Positions 14,692 through 23,361 of a stretch of DNA of 28,672 bases are shown piece after piece. Origin of the DNA: Candidatus Altarchaeales archaeon WOR_SM1_86-2. GTDB taxonomy: Archaea; Altiarchaeota; Altiarchaeia; IMC4; MCBC01. The notes beneath the pieces were generated by a model. The model worked only from the letters and a program-made list of their open reading frames with translations. It was not told the DNA's origin and made no database searches. Each line of letters opens with the position of its first letter. Positions within the stretch are counted from its first letter, which is position 1. The DNA is taken from contig MCBC01000170.1 of the NCBI GenBank assembly GCA_001723855.1, positions 1 through 28,672 on the forward strand, read 5' to 3'. Both the position numbers and the translations under genes were made by a program.

Positions 14692-17600
14692 ATGTCATAC
14701 TGGAACTATGACTATGGTTACTATCCCCCCACAAAACCAAAGGATGTAAAAGACGGAATAAAACTCCAATCAAGCAAGATTGGCTCTACCTGGTGGTCTA
14801 AAAAATGGATATCCGCTCTTGAATCATTTAGCAACACCTCCCGACTTCAGCGGGGCAGAAGATACGCTCGCAGAGGACAGGTGATGAATTTCAAGATTAA
14901 TTCTGACGGCACAGTGACAGGAAAGGTCCAGGGGTCTGCTTCCAGACCCTACACCATATCTGTTAAAATCAAGACATTCTCGGATAATGAATGGAACAAA
15001 ATCCTTAAAGAAATGAGCAATCAGGCATTGTTTCTTGCAAAACTTATTAACGGCGAGATTATTAACGGCGAGATGCCTGAAGATATTGATGAAGCATTCT
15101 CTGCCGCAGGCGTCTCGCTTTTCCCGAAGAGCAGAAGTCAGATTTCAACAAACTGCTCCTGTCCTGACTGGGAAAATCCCTGCAAGCATATTGCAGCAGT
15201 GCATTATGTTCTTGGAGAGGAATTCGACAGGGATCCTTTCATGATATTCAATCTGCGCGGAATGCCTAAAGAGCAGGTAATGGCAAAGCTCAGGGAGTTG
15301 AGGAGTTTTGATGTTCTGCCAGAAGAAGAGAAACCGCTTTCAGAAGAAGAGGGGGAAGAATCGTACGAAACAATCCCACTTGACGAATGTCTATCTGATT
15401 TCTGGCTGGCGGGAGATAATTTTAATAAAATTACGGTTTCAATTAAACCCCCTACTGTGCCGTTAGCTATTCTTAAACGGCTCGGTGCGCCCGGATTCTG
15501 GCAGGGTGATGACTTCTGGAAGGACATGGAAAAATTATATAAACTTATGAGTGATTCGGCAATAAAGGAAGCGTATGCCGCGAATGAATCCGACGGAACA
15601 GGACAAAAAGATGGATTAAATACAAATTTAAATAATATTATTTTGCACGGCACATGGGTTCCCGATAGAGGTAAATTCCTTGTGTGGGGCGAGAAAACCA
15701 AAACAGGGAAAAAAGGTAGGGGTAAAACACCAGAGCATCCGTTCTGCACATCGGCAGAGGAACTTGTCGGAATTAGCAAGGCATTGGGTTTTAATTTCGA
15801 TTCCGATGAATGCTCCCCGGGATCCTTGACTCTATCCCTGCCCGGAACAGAAAAAGCCCCGCATGCGTCATTTAAACGACTTGAAACGGAAGAGGAAACA
15901 CTTTCAAACTGGGAGGTTCCAGCGGTTTGCGTTTCTGCGCGCGAGGCAATTACACAACTTACACATCTCCCCTTCAATGATGTCCCTCACAATAATCTTA
16001 ATATTAAACTTGGCGATGATATTCTTTTCTGGAGTTTGCTTTCTAAATTCGGATACGAGTTGATTGCAAGACAGCGATTTATTCCCTCAATCACTACTTC
16101 GGGAAAAGGAAAGAAAATGGTCTTGCGTGCTCGCTGGCACCCTGTATATAATTATGATAATGACTCAAAACGACTTGATTTATTTGTGGATTCAATGCCG
16201 TACATCTGCGGAGCAGCAGATTCTGATTTAAAATTCTCGCCCGCAAAATTAATTATTGATTTTTTGAACACCGCAGTTGATAAAACCTGCCGTGGGTGGT
16301 TTAAAGATAAAATTACGGGAACCGGGATATGGGAAAATAAAATAACCAGGGATACCTTACCCTCTAAACTGCTTGCAGGTCTCGGTTCTGTTGACGGGAT
16401 GATTAGAGGCACAACTCACGAGCGCACTGTCCTGAAAACGGAGATGGATAAGTGGTCGCATGCCATAAGAACATCGGGCAGAGAAACGCCTTTCAGGACT
16501 TGTTTCCGGCTTGAGGAGCCGCAGGATGAACGGATGGATGTCTACGGCGATAAACGTGAAGCCATGGACTGGAATATTTCATTTCATTTACAGGCAATGG
16601 ATGACAGGAGTTTGATTGTTCCCGCAGAGACCGTCTGGAAGTCAAAATCCATTGGACATAAGGGTATGGAATTTGAAAGTCCCCAGGAAATGTTCCTTGG
16701 GGATCTTGCAAAGGCGTCACGGCTTTTCCCTGCAATTGAGCAGGGTTTAAAGACAAGAAGACCCGGAAAATGTACTGTTGGAACAGAAGGTGCTTATGCA
16801 TTCTTAAAGGAGGGCGCATGGCTGCTCGAGGAAAGCGGCTACGGCATTCTGATACCCTCGTGGTGGGGCAAATATGGGGCGGCGTCAGACATTAAAATTA
16901 AAGCAAAGTCAAAGTCAAAATCCCCCTCGGAAACATCTGAAAGAAAATTTTTCGGATTAAACAGCATCCTGAATTTCAACTGGGAGATTGCAGTTGGTGA
17001 TGAAATGCTCACAAGGGAGGAGCTTGAAAAACTTTCTGAATTAAAAATTCCTCTTGTGAAGGTAAGGGGGAAGTGGATTGAATTTAAAAAAGATCGGCTT
17101 GAGGATGCATTAAAAATCTTAAATAAGTTTGAAAAAGAAGGAATGACCCTGGCAGAAGCACTTCACATAAATTCCGGTGCCGAAGACATTGGCATTCCAA
17201 TGGAATTTGAAAGTTCGGGCTGGCTTGGGGATATTGTCAAGGGAGGAAATGGAAAATTTAAGAAAATTAAAACGCCAAAATCATTTAACGGCAAACTCAG
17301 ACCATACCAGGAAGATGGATTTTCATGGCTTTCATTTCTTAAAAGCAGGGGGCTGGGAACATGTCTTGCGGACGATATGGGTCTGGGGAAAACAATCCAG
17401 GTTATCTCCCTGCTGCTGCATGATAGGGTGATGGATAAAAAAAGTAAAAGTTCCGCACCGGTACTTTTAATTGCCCCAACATCGGTTATTGGAAACTGGC
17501 ACCATGAACTGGCACGCTTTGCCCCGACACTTAAGGTTATGATTCATCATGGAACAGAGCGGCTGAGTGGAAAGAAATTTATAACAGAGGCAAAAAAACA

Positions 17601-18732
17601 GGATGTTGTAGTTACCACCTATGCTCTTTCGGTCAGGGATCAAAAAGACTTAGATAAAATTAGATGGCAGGGGGTAATACTTGACGAAGCACAAAACATC
17701 AAGAATCCATACACGAAACAGGCACAAAACATCAGGAAAATCAGCAAAAAATCGGGCTACAGGATTGCTCTCACAGGAACACCAATTGAAAACCGTTTAA
17801 GTGAATTGTGGTCAATTATGGAGTTTTTAAATTCAGGGTATCTCGGAACGTTCAGGCAGTTCAGAAGAAATTTTGCAATTCCGGTTGAAAGACGCTGCAA
17901 TCAGGAGGTCTCGGAAAAATTAAGGGACCTGGTTAAACCATTCATACTGCGGAGGGTTAAAACCGATAAGAAAGTAATTAAAGACCTTCCCGATAAAATA
18001 GAAATGAAAAAATACTGCACCCTGACAGTCGAACAAACAACCCTCTATAAGGCGGTTGTTGATGAAATGATGCAGGAAATTGAACAATCCGAGGGCATAG
18101 AGCGAAAAGGGCTTGTTTTGTCCGCACTAACCAAACTGAAACAGATATGCAACCATCCTGCTTTATTTCTGCATGATGGAAGTTCCCTTGATGCGCGCTC
18201 AGGAAAACTTGAGCAGCTGAAAGACATGCTTGATAATGTCTTAGCAGCAAATGAAAGGGCATTAATTTTTACACAGTACTCTGAAATGGGTAAAATGCTG
18301 AAAGAACACCTTGAGGAATCCTACGGCAGGGAGGTTTTCTTTTTGTACGGCGGGGTTCCGCAGAAAAAAAGGGATAAGATGGTTACCATGTTTCAGGGAG
18401 ATAAAAATGCACCCCCGATATTCATTCTTTCTGTAAAAGCGGGCGGGCTTGGGCTGAATCTTACCTCCGCAAATCATGTGTTTCACTTTGACAGGTGGTG
18501 GAATCCGGCAGTTGAGAATCAGGCAACAGATAGGTCATTCAGAATCGGGCAAATGAAAAATGTGCAGGTCTATAAGTTTGTAACAGAAGGGACACTTGAG
18601 GAGAAAATCGATTATATGATTGAGGCAAAAAAGGATTTATCCGACAAGATATTAAGTGCGGGGGACTCGTACCTTACCGAATTATCAAATGATAAACTCA
18701 GGGAGATGTTTAGTTTAAGGGAGGAATATTAA
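14692..18732 (+). CDS. SWIM zinc finger-SNF2 family helicase
   Basis: 1346 residues. A SWIM zinc finger (CSCPDWENPCKH, near 154-166) follows an N-terminal domain; residues about 180-850 are a large SNF2-associated region; the helicase core begins near 880 with RPYQEDGFSWL. ATPase motifs: DDMGLGKTIQ (near 893-902), DEAQNIKNP (near 998), TGTPIENRLSELWSIMEFLN, and in the second lobe SVKAGGLGLNLTSANHVFHF and NQATDRSFRIGQ. It is probably a double-stranded DNA translocase that remodels protein-DNA complexes. In many genomes the SWIM part and the SNF2 part are separate adjacent genes; here they are one chain. A 15-base tandem repeat adds IINGE near residue 120. The gene lies within the tldD-pmbA gap, so it was probably acquired. 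Confidence 0.93.
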   Translation: MSYWNYDYGYYPPTKPKDVKDGIKLQSSKIGSTWWSKKWISALESFSNTSRLQRGRRYARRGQVMNFKINSDGTVTGKVQGSASRPYTISVKIKTFSDNEWNKILKEMSNQALFLAKLINGEIINGEMPEDIDEAFSAAGVSLFPKSRSQISTNCSCPDWENPCKHIAAVHYVLGEEFDRDPFMIFNLRGMPKEQVMAKLRELRSFDVLPEEEKPLSEEEGEESYETIPLDECLSDFWLAGDNFNKITVSIKPPTVPLAILKRLGAPGFWQGDDFWKDMEKLYKLMSDSAIKEAYAANESDGTGQKDGLNTNLNNIILHGTWVPDRGKFLVWGEKTKTGKKGRGKTPEHPFCTSAEELVGISKALGFNFDSDECSPGSLTLSLPGTEKAPHASFKRLETEEETLSNWEVPAVCVSAREAITQLTHLPFNDVPHNNLNIKLGDDILFWSLLSKFGYELIARQRFIPSITTSGKGKKMVLRARWHPVYNYDNDSKRLDLFVDSMPYICGAADSDLKFSPAKLIIDFLNTAVDKTCRGWFKDKITGTGIWENKITRDTLPSKLLAGLGSVDGMIRGTTHERTVLKTEMDKWSHAIRTSGRETPFRTCFRLEEPQDERMDVYGDKREAMDWNISFHLQAMDDRSLIVPAETVWKSKSIGHKGMEFESPQEMFLGDLAKASRLFPAIEQGLKTRRPGKCTVGTEGAYAFLKEGAWLLEESGYGILIPSWWGKYGAASDIKIKAKSKSKSPSETSERKFFGLNSILNFNWEIAVGDEMLTREELEKLSELKIPLVKVRGKWIEFKKDRLEDALKILNKFEKEGMTLAEALHINSGAEDIGIPMEFESSGWLGDIVKGGNGKFKKIKTPKSFNGKLRPYQEDGFSWLSFLKSRGLGTCLADDMGLGKTIQVISLLLHDRVMDKKSKSSAPVLLIAPTSVIGNWHHELARFAPTLKVMIHHGTERLSGKKFITEAKKQDVVVTTYALSVRDQKDLDKIRWQGVILDEAQNIKNPYTKQAQNIRKISKKSGYRIALTGTPIENRLSELWSIMEFLNSGYLGTFRQFRRNFAIPVERRCNQEVSEKLRDLVKPFILRRVKTDKKVIKDLPDKIEMKKYCTLTVEQTTLYKAVVDEMMQEIEQSEGIERKGLVLSALTKLKQICNHPALFLHDGSSLDARSGKLEQLKDMLDNVLAANERALIFTQYSEMGKMLKEHLEESYGREVFFLYGGVPQKKRDKMVTMFQGDKNAPPIFILSVKAGGLGLNLTSANHVFHFDRWWNPAVENQATDRSFRIGQMKNVQVYKFVTEGTLEEKIDYMIEAKKDLSDKILSAGDSYLTELSNDKLREMFSLREEY
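15046..15075 (+). repeat. 15-bp in-frame tandem duplication in the SNF2 gene
   Basis: ATTAACGGCGAGATT at 15046-15060 is followed by the same 15 bases with one change at the last position (15061-15075). It gives IINGE twice in a row before MPEDIDEAF. Family members usually have one such segment. Confidence 0.85.
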
Positions 18733-18777
18733 GTGGAACCCAAAATGGAAAACAACCTTCTGAAACAGCAAAACAAT

Positions 18778-19026
18778 CAAAATTGACAAAGTCAATTTTG
18801 TGTATTGAAATTTCCTTGAAATTTCACATATTTCAAAGAAATTTTGTGTTCGCAAGATTTACGGAGTAAATCTTGGAATCCAAAACCGCAGAGTGGTTTT
18901 GCGATTCCAAAAGTGCAAAGCACTTGCGGCTGAGAGACATTGTCCCTCAGACACGTGTCAGAGCAGAGCTCTGCCACTTTTGCGGAGGTTGACCACCATA
19001 GTGAATGAAGGGGGGCAAAGCCCCCC
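18778..19026. repeat. Array of consecutive triloop hairpins
   Basis: In order: a 10-bp stem with loop AAA (18778-18800, AATTGAC/GTCAATT core); GAAATTTC-CTT-GAAATTTC (18807-18825); ATTTC-AAA-GAAAT (18830-18842); CAAGATTTAC and its complement around GGA (18853-18875); a 17-bp stem with one bulged base and loop AGA (18873-18910, TTGGAATC outer part, AAAACCGC inner part); AAGTGC-AAA-GCACTT (18911-18925); the cloverleaf (18926-18977); and GGGGGGC-AAA-GCCCCCC (19010-19026). Stems differ in sequence but the loop length is the same. Confidence 0.9.
18926..18977. repeat. Cloverleaf palindrome, copy 1
   Basis: An outer stem GCGGC/GCCAC (one C-A mismatch) encloses three adjacent palindromes: TGAG-A-GACA/TGTC-C-CTCA (18931-18949), GACACGTGTC (18950-18959) and AGAGC-AGA-GCTCT (18960-18972). 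The middle palindrome is identical to that in the copies at 23814 and 27706, while the other two stems differ from them but still pair. Confidence 0.85.
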
Positions 19027-19071
19027 CCTTATGCTCTTCGGAAATAGAAAGGCATATAGATCGTAATTACA

Positions 19072-20352
19072 ATGGAAAAAATCATAAAGATTGCAGAAAA
19101 GTATGGGGCAGAAGAATGCGAGGTCTTTTATTCAAGCACGAAATCACATTCATTTTTCGTTGTGGGGGAGGAAATAAAAACAAACGAATTTGACTCCGAC
19201 TCCGGTTTTGGAGTGCGGATTTTAAAGGACAATAGAATCGGGTTTTCATACTTTACGGATAAGAATAAAGCGGAAGAGGCGGTAAAGACGGCAGTTGAGG
19301 TCTCAAAATTTTCAGGGGAAATTGACGGCTTTGAGTTTTCAGGTGACAAAAAATTTCAGAATGTTGACGGAATTTACGACAAAAAAATCGTGAATCTGGG
19401 CGCAGAGGATGCAAAAAACTTAATTGACGGGTTGATTTCGGGTGTAAAGTGCTGTGCGGAACCGATCGAATCCGATCTGGGTTTTGAAACATCAGAAATT
19501 AAGATCATGAATTCCGGCGGTCTTGAAGCCTGCGGAAAATACACCAGGATTTCATGCACCGCGCTTGCAGGTTATAAAGACAGCAGTGCACATGAAAGTT
19601 ATGCGTCATGCAGCCTTGACATTAACGCAGAGAAGATCGGAAAGAAAGCCGGACTTCTTGCAAAACAGATGTATAAGCCCAAGAAAGTTAAAAGCGGCAG
19701 AGTGAACGTTATCTTTAACCAGTCCGCACTTAACGATTTGCTTTCAGCGATGTTTTATCCGGCAACAGACGGCAGCAAAACGAGGCGGGGACTTTCGTTT
19801 TTCTGCGGCAGGGAAGGGAAGGCGATAGGGGATAATATCTTAAGTATTTATGATGACCCCCTGTATCCGGGGGGTATGGGAAGTTCTTCATTTGATGCAG
19901 AGGGCTTGAAAACATTTAGAAAGCCGATAATCGAGAAGGGCGTGTTGAAGAATTTCCTGTATGACCTGAAGAATGCCGCGCTTGCGGGGGTAAAAAGCAC
20001 GGGCAATGGAAGCAGGGGCGATTACTCCTCGCCGGTATCTGTTTCACCGTCAAATGTTGTTGTCGGCCCGGGAAACATCCCGGATTTAATATCTGAATGC
20101 AAAAACGGTATTTATCTTCACTCCGCTCTCGGGTGGCATACCGCGAACTCCCTTGTCGGAGATTTTTCTGTCTCAACCGATGTCGGGTTTAAAATTGAAA
20201 ACGGCGAAATTAAGGGGGGCATTAAAGGAATGATTGCCGATAATTTCTTTGAGATGATTAAAAAAACGGGAGTCGAGAAAAGACAAAAAAGGCATTTCGA
20301 CCTGGTTTCGCCGAAAATCGAGTTCTATGACGTGAATGTTGTCGGAAACTAA
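19072..20352 (+). CDS. pmbA: PmbA/TldE-type protease subunit
   Basis: 426 residues. The N-terminal domain (AEECEVFYSSTKSHSFFVVG, SGFGVRILKDNRIGFSYFTD) and C-terminal beta-rich domain match the TldD/PmbA family, but the HExxxH metal motif of TldD is absent, as expected of the noncatalytic partner TldE/PmbA. Typical late motifs are GSRGDYSSPVSVSPSNVVVG and GWHTANSLVGDFSVSTDVGF. It should form the TldD-TldE heterodimer with the product of 12219-13580. In archaea these genes are usually adjacent; here 5.5 kb of accessory DNA lies between. Confidence 0.92.
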   Translation: MEKIIKIAEKYGAEECEVFYSSTKSHSFFVVGEEIKTNEFDSDSGFGVRILKDNRIGFSYFTDKNKAEEAVKTAVEVSKFSGEIDGFEFSGDKKFQNVDGIYDKKIVNLGAEDAKNLIDGLISGVKCCAEPIESDLGFETSEIKIMNSGGLEACGKYTRISCTALAGYKDSSAHESYASCSLDINAEKIGKKAGLLAKQMYKPKKVKSGRVNVIFNQSALNDLLSAMFYPATDGSKTRRGLSFFCGREGKAIGDNILSIYDDPLYPGGMGSSSFDAEGLKTFRKPIIEKGVLKNFLYDLKNAALAGVKSTGNGSRGDYSSPVSVSPSNVVVGPGNIPDLISECKNGIYLHSALGWHTANSLVGDFSVSTDVGFKIENGEIKGGIKGMIADNFFEMIKKTGVEKRQKRHFDLVSPKIEFYDVNVVGN

Positions 20353-20393
20353 ATTATTTTTTATTCTTAAAATTAAAAACTTAAAATATTTAT

Positions 20394-21416
20394 ATGGAAC
20401 TATTGGAAAAATTATGCATGGCATCTGGCATCCCGGGATTTGAAGACGAGATAAGGGAGATCATGCAAAAGGAGCTTAAGAAGTCGTGCGATTCCGTGGA
20501 GGTGGACAATTTCGGCAATGTCATCGCGATCAAAGGCAGGGGAAAGAAAAAGATAATGATCGCGGCCCACATGGATGAGATCGGGCTTATGATAAAGCAC
20601 ATTGATGAGCGGGGATTTCTAAATTTCGTTAAAATCGGGGGCATTGATGACCGGATTTTAATGCAGCAGAGGGTTATCATAAAAACAAAAAAAGGCGATG
20701 TGAGGGGGATTATAGGGGCAAAACCGCCGCATCTTCAAAAGGAAGAGGAAAAGAAAAAGGTAATCAAGCACGGGGAACTTTTTATTGACATAGGGGCGAA
20801 AGACGGTACGGAAGCAAAAAAGATGGTAGAAGTCGGCGACCCCGTAATCCTTGAGCCGAATTTCGGGAAACTGAACGGGAATACATATTACGGCAAGGCA
20901 ATCGATAACCGTGTCGGGTGTTATGCCCTGGTAAAGATCATGAGGCAGATTAAGATTAAAGACGCGACGGTCTATGCTGTTGCCACCGCCCAGGAGGAAG
21001 TCGGGCTTAAAGGCGCGAGGGTTTCGGCGTTTAAGATCGATCCCGATTATGCAATAGCGGTTGATACAACGATTGCGGGGGATACGCCGTACATAAAAGA
21101 AAACGAGTCGAGTTTGAAATTGGGGCACGGACCTGCGATAACCATAACGGAAGCATCGGGGAGGGGGGTTGTTACCCACCCTAAAATCAGGGAAATCCTG
21201 ATGAAAACCGCTGAAAAGAAAGAGATTAACTACCAGGTTGATGTCCTGGAGGGCGGGATGACAGATTCCGCAATAATCTATATCACGAGGGCGGGAGTCC
21301 CAAGCGGTGTTGTTTCCATCCCGACAAGGTATATCCACGGACCAAGCGGTGTTTTCAGCATGGATGATGTGAAGAACGCGATAAAACTTGTTGTTTGCGC
21401 ACTCCCGGAATTCTAA
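20394..21416 (+). CDS. M42-family aminopeptidase (TET/FrvX type)
   Basis: 340 residues. All metal and catalytic residues of the M42 family are present: His59 and Asp61 in AAHMDEIGLM, Asp171 in KAIDNRVG, Glu201 and Glu202 in AQEEVGLKGA, Asp224 in AVDTTIAG and His315 in TRYIHGPSG. Such enzymes form dodecameric tetrahedral (TET) particles that trim peptides released by the proteasome and other proteases, which fits the neighbouring TldD/PmbA and M24 genes. The ATG follows an A/T-rich promoter (near 20365-20390) and the gene may be cotranscribed with the M24 peptidase 25 bases downstream. Confidence 0.94.
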   Translation: MELLEKLCMASGIPGFEDEIREIMQKELKKSCDSVEVDNFGNVIAIKGRGKKKIMIAAHMDEIGLMIKHIDERGFLNFVKIGGIDDRILMQQRVIIKTKKGDVRGIIGAKPPHLQKEEEKKKVIKHGELFIDIGAKDGTEAKKMVEVGDPVILEPNFGKLNGNTYYGKAIDNRVGCYALVKIMRQIKIKDATVYAVATAQEEVGLKGARVSAFKIDPDYAIAVDTTIAGDTPYIKENESSLKLGHGPAITITEASGRGVVTHPKIREILMKTAEKKEINYQVDVLEGGMTDSAIIYITRAGVPSGVVSIPTRYIHGPSGVFSMDDVKNAIKLVVCALPEF

Positions 21417-21441
21417 ATGGTTTTTTGGAAACTTCTCGCAG

Positions 21442-22500
21442 ATGAACCTAAAAAAAGAACTAACTTCAAGGATCAAGAAAATCCGGGCGCGGATGGAGGA
21501 GCAAAAAATCGATGCCTTTTTAGTCCAGAAACCGAAGAATTTGCTCTATTTGGCGGGCATGGAGTCCGGGAACATGCTCTTAACCCCTGATGAAGCGAAT
21601 TTGTGGGTCAATGAACTTGATTATTCTAATGTTAATAGTTCTTTTAAAAATTATGCGGATTTTAATATTTTCCCGATAAGGGATTATGGAAAAGCCAAAA
21701 GAATTGAGGCTGTCGGGGATTATATAAAGGGTTTAAGACCCGGGAATATCGGGGTGGAGAACATCAGTTTTGCCTCTTACGGCAAGTTAAAACAGGAATT
21801 AAAATCAGATCTTATCAGCGGCGACATCATCGAAAAAACCCGGCAGGTAAAATCAGAATACGAGATCGGGTTATTGAGGAACTCCGCAGGGATTGGAAAA
21901 ATAGGGTTGGAAAAAGCATACGAGGTCGTAGGGGGCGGTATCAGTGAACTGGATGCTGTCTCGGAGATCGAGTATGCCGTAAGGAAAGCAGGCTCCGAAA
22001 CCCCTCCTTTCCACGAGGGCGCCCTTTTAGCATCCGGCTCAAATGCCGCAAGCATCCACGCTTATGCTTCAGATAAAAAGATCAGGGAAGGAGAAATGGT
22101 TGTTGTTGACCTTGGCGCAAGATACAGGGGATATTACTCCGATATGACCCGGACAATCCCAATCGGCAAATTAAACAAAGACGAGCGTAAAGTTCTTGAA
22201 TTTGTAAAAAACCTCAAATCAGAGACAATAGATTATATAAGGGAGGGAATGAAAGCATCAGATGTCCATAAATTCGTTGAAAAAAGAATAAAAAAGCTTG
22301 GATACAACTTCTACCACGCGGCAGGACACGGCATCGGCCTGGATGTTCATGAGCTGCCGTCATTGGGTCCGGATTCGGATGATGTGCTCAAGGAGGGGAT
22401 GGTCTTTACTGTTGAGCCCGGGATTTATAAAGCAGGAAAGTTCGGGGTTAGGTTTGAGGATATGGTAGTGCTGACCGGGAAAGGGTGTGAGGTATTATGA
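21442..22500 (+). CDS. M24-family Xaa-Pro dipeptidase
   Basis: About 352 residues from the ATG at 21442; an upstream extension would overlap the M42 gene. The N-terminal creatinase-like domain (IDAFLVQKPKNLLYLAGMES) is followed by the pita-bread catalytic domain, with metal residues in VVVDLGARYRGYYSDMTRT (two Asp), HAAGHGIGLDVHELP (His), FTVEPGIY (Glu) and VRFEDMVVLT (Glu). This is the set of proline dipeptidases. It would cleave Xaa-Pro peptides left by the M42 peptidase, and the two genes are closely spaced on the same strand. Confidence 0.92.
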   Translation: MNLKKELTSRIKKIRARMEEQKIDAFLVQKPKNLLYLAGMESGNMLLTPDEANLWVNELDYSNVNSSFKNYADFNIFPIRDYGKAKRIEAVGDYIKGLRPGNIGVENISFASYGKLKQELKSDLISGDIIEKTRQVKSEYEIGLLRNSAGIGKIGLEKAYEVVGGGISELDAVSEIEYAVRKAGSETPPFHEGALLASGSNAASIHAYASDKKIREGEMVVVDLGARYRGYYSDMTRTIPIGKLNKDERKVLEFVKNLKSETIDYIREGMKASDVHKFVEKRIKKLGYNFYHAAGHGIGLDVHELPSLGPDSDDVLKEGMVFTVEPGIYKAGKFGVRFEDMVVLTGKGCEVL

Positions 22501-22539
22501 GTTTCCGGTCTAATACTAAAATCTTTCGGTGGTTGGAAT

Positions 22540-22575
22540 CAGAAAAATAATGCTCAAATTTTATTATTCTTTTAT
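22540..22575 (+). repeat. Intercassette repeat R1 (partial)
   Basis: CAGAAAAATAATGCTCAAAT followed by TTTATTATTCTTTTAT matches the 3' half of the repeat found complete at 23255, 24342, 25402 and 26912. The 5' half with the toxin-end codons is missing. It precedes the AbrB-PIN module. Confidence 0.7.
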
Positions 22576-22587
22576 TAAGTTGAAAAC

Positions 22588-22599
22588 ATAATATATTAA
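22588..22599 (+). promoter_or_regulatory. TATA-like box of the AbrB-PIN module
   Basis: ATAATATATTAA lies 22-33 bases before the antitoxin ATG at 22621, the usual archaeal box A distance. Confidence 0.5.
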
Positions 22600-22620
22600 T
22601 GAAAACCAACTCAAAGCAAG

Positions 22621-22854
22621 ATGGAAACAGCAGTCCTAAACAAAAAAGGAGGTATTGAAATACCTAAAAAAATAAGGCAGAGGATGCAGTTAAAACCGAA
22701 CACAGAATTTATTGTTCTGGAAAGCGCTGACACTCTAACGTTAAAAAGAATATACAAACCCTCATCTGAAGATTTCGAAAAACTTGTTGGTTGGGGAACA
22801 AAATTTGCAAAAGAGAAGGGGATAACACATGAAGATGTGCTGGAAGATGATTAA
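22621..22854 (+). CDS. AbrB/MazE-fold antitoxin
   Basis: 77 residues. The N-terminus (ETAVLNKKGGIEIPKKIRQR MQLK) is the swapped-hairpin SpoVT/AbrB DNA-binding domain with the IPKKIR motif, and ESADTLTLKRI is its final strand. The acidic tail (EKGITHEDVLEDD) should contact the toxin. Its stop overlaps the PIN toxin start (ATGATTAA). By family knowledge it is a VapB-type antitoxin and autorepressor. Confidence 0.85.
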   Translation: METAVLNKKGGIEIPKKIRQRMQLKPNTEFIVLESADTLTLKRIYKPSSEDFEKLVGWGTKFAKEKGITHEDVLEDD

Positions 22855-23272
22855 AAAAGTTAAAGCGGTTCCAGATACAAATGTAATAATCTCCTCTATT
22901 TTCTGGAGAGGACCACCATACAGGGTTATGAAACACGGGTTTGAAAGAGAATATATCATTCTAACCTCTCCAGAGATCATTGACGAAGTTATTGATAGAT
23001 TGAAGTATAAGTTTAATTTACCCGAAAACAGGATACATGACTTGATAGGAATTTTAATAGCATTTTCGCTCGTGGTTGAACCATCAAGAAGAATAAATGC
23101 CGTGGAGGACGACCCTGATGATAATAAAATAATTGAATGTGCCGTTGAGGGAAATGCAGATTACATTGTCTCTGGAGATAAGCATTTATTGAATGTTGAA
23201 AAATTTGAGTATGTTGAAATCGTAACGCCAAAGGAGTTTATTGAATTGAAAATTCAGAAACCCCCGGCATAG
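22847..23272 (+). CDS. PIN-domain toxin, COG1569-like
   Basis: About 141 residues from ATG 22847; in-frame ATGs at 22829 and 22835 would overlap the antitoxin more. PIN motifs: VPDTNVIISSIFWRGPPYRV (first Asp), SPEIIDEVIDRLKYKF (Glu), then DDPDDNKIIECAVEGNADYI with VSGDKHLL (Asp cluster). This is the 'putative toxin-antitoxin system toxin component, PIN family' common in archaea and cyanobacteria. The last codons (IQKPPA and TAG) belong to the dispersed repeat R2, so the gene end was supplied or overwritten by the repeat. Confidence 0.88.
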   Translation: MIKKVKAVPDTNVIISSIFWRGPPYRVMKHGFEREYIILTSPEIIDEVIDRLKYKFNLPENRIHDLIGILIAFSLVVEPSRRINAVEDDPDDNKIIECAVEGNADYIVSGDKHLLNVEKFEYVEIVTPKEFIELKIQKPPA

Positions 23273-23330
23273 AAGAACTTCATTGAAAAACAGAAGAATA
23301 GTGCTCAAATTCTTATTTTTATATTTTAAA
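23255..23330 (+). repeat. Intercassette repeat R2
   Basis: 76-base unit: CAGAAACCCCCGGCATAG (end of the PIN gene), then AGAACTTCATTGAAAAACAG, AATAGTGCTCAAATTCTTAT and a TATA-like end TTTTTATATTTTAAA. Near-identical units occur at 24342, 25402 and 26912, all in the same orientation. It gives the preceding gene its stop codon and the following gene its promoter. Confidence 0.88.
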
Positions 23331-23361
23331 GTAATAATCTAATAGAAAGTAAGAAAGTAAA

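Larger units (their letters stand above)
18733..19071. other. Intergenic region, 339 bases, filled with hairpins
   Basis: No gene is seen between the SNF2 helicase and pmbA. Nearly all of it from 18778 to 19026 is occupied by consecutive inverted repeats, most with three-base loops (next two entries). The last 40 bases are A/T-rich and would hold the pmbA promoter (GGCATATAGAT near 19051). Confidence 0.7.

Noticed and set aside
15204..15977. Long minus-strand open frame inside the SNF2 gene
   Set aside because: Ser/Pro-rich translation with no motif, opposite a clearly conserved gene; it is a shadow frame. The same holds for minus-strand frames at 20658-21476 and 4300-4650.
19010..19026. G/C-rich hairpin as an intrinsic terminator
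   Set aside because: It is not followed by a T-run, archaeal termination relies on T-tracts rather than hairpins, and it forms part of a longer hairpin series.
21388..21441. Upstream extension of the M24 peptidase
   Set aside because: It would overlap the M42 coding region and begin at a TTG; the protein from ATG 21442 has the expected N-terminal domain start.
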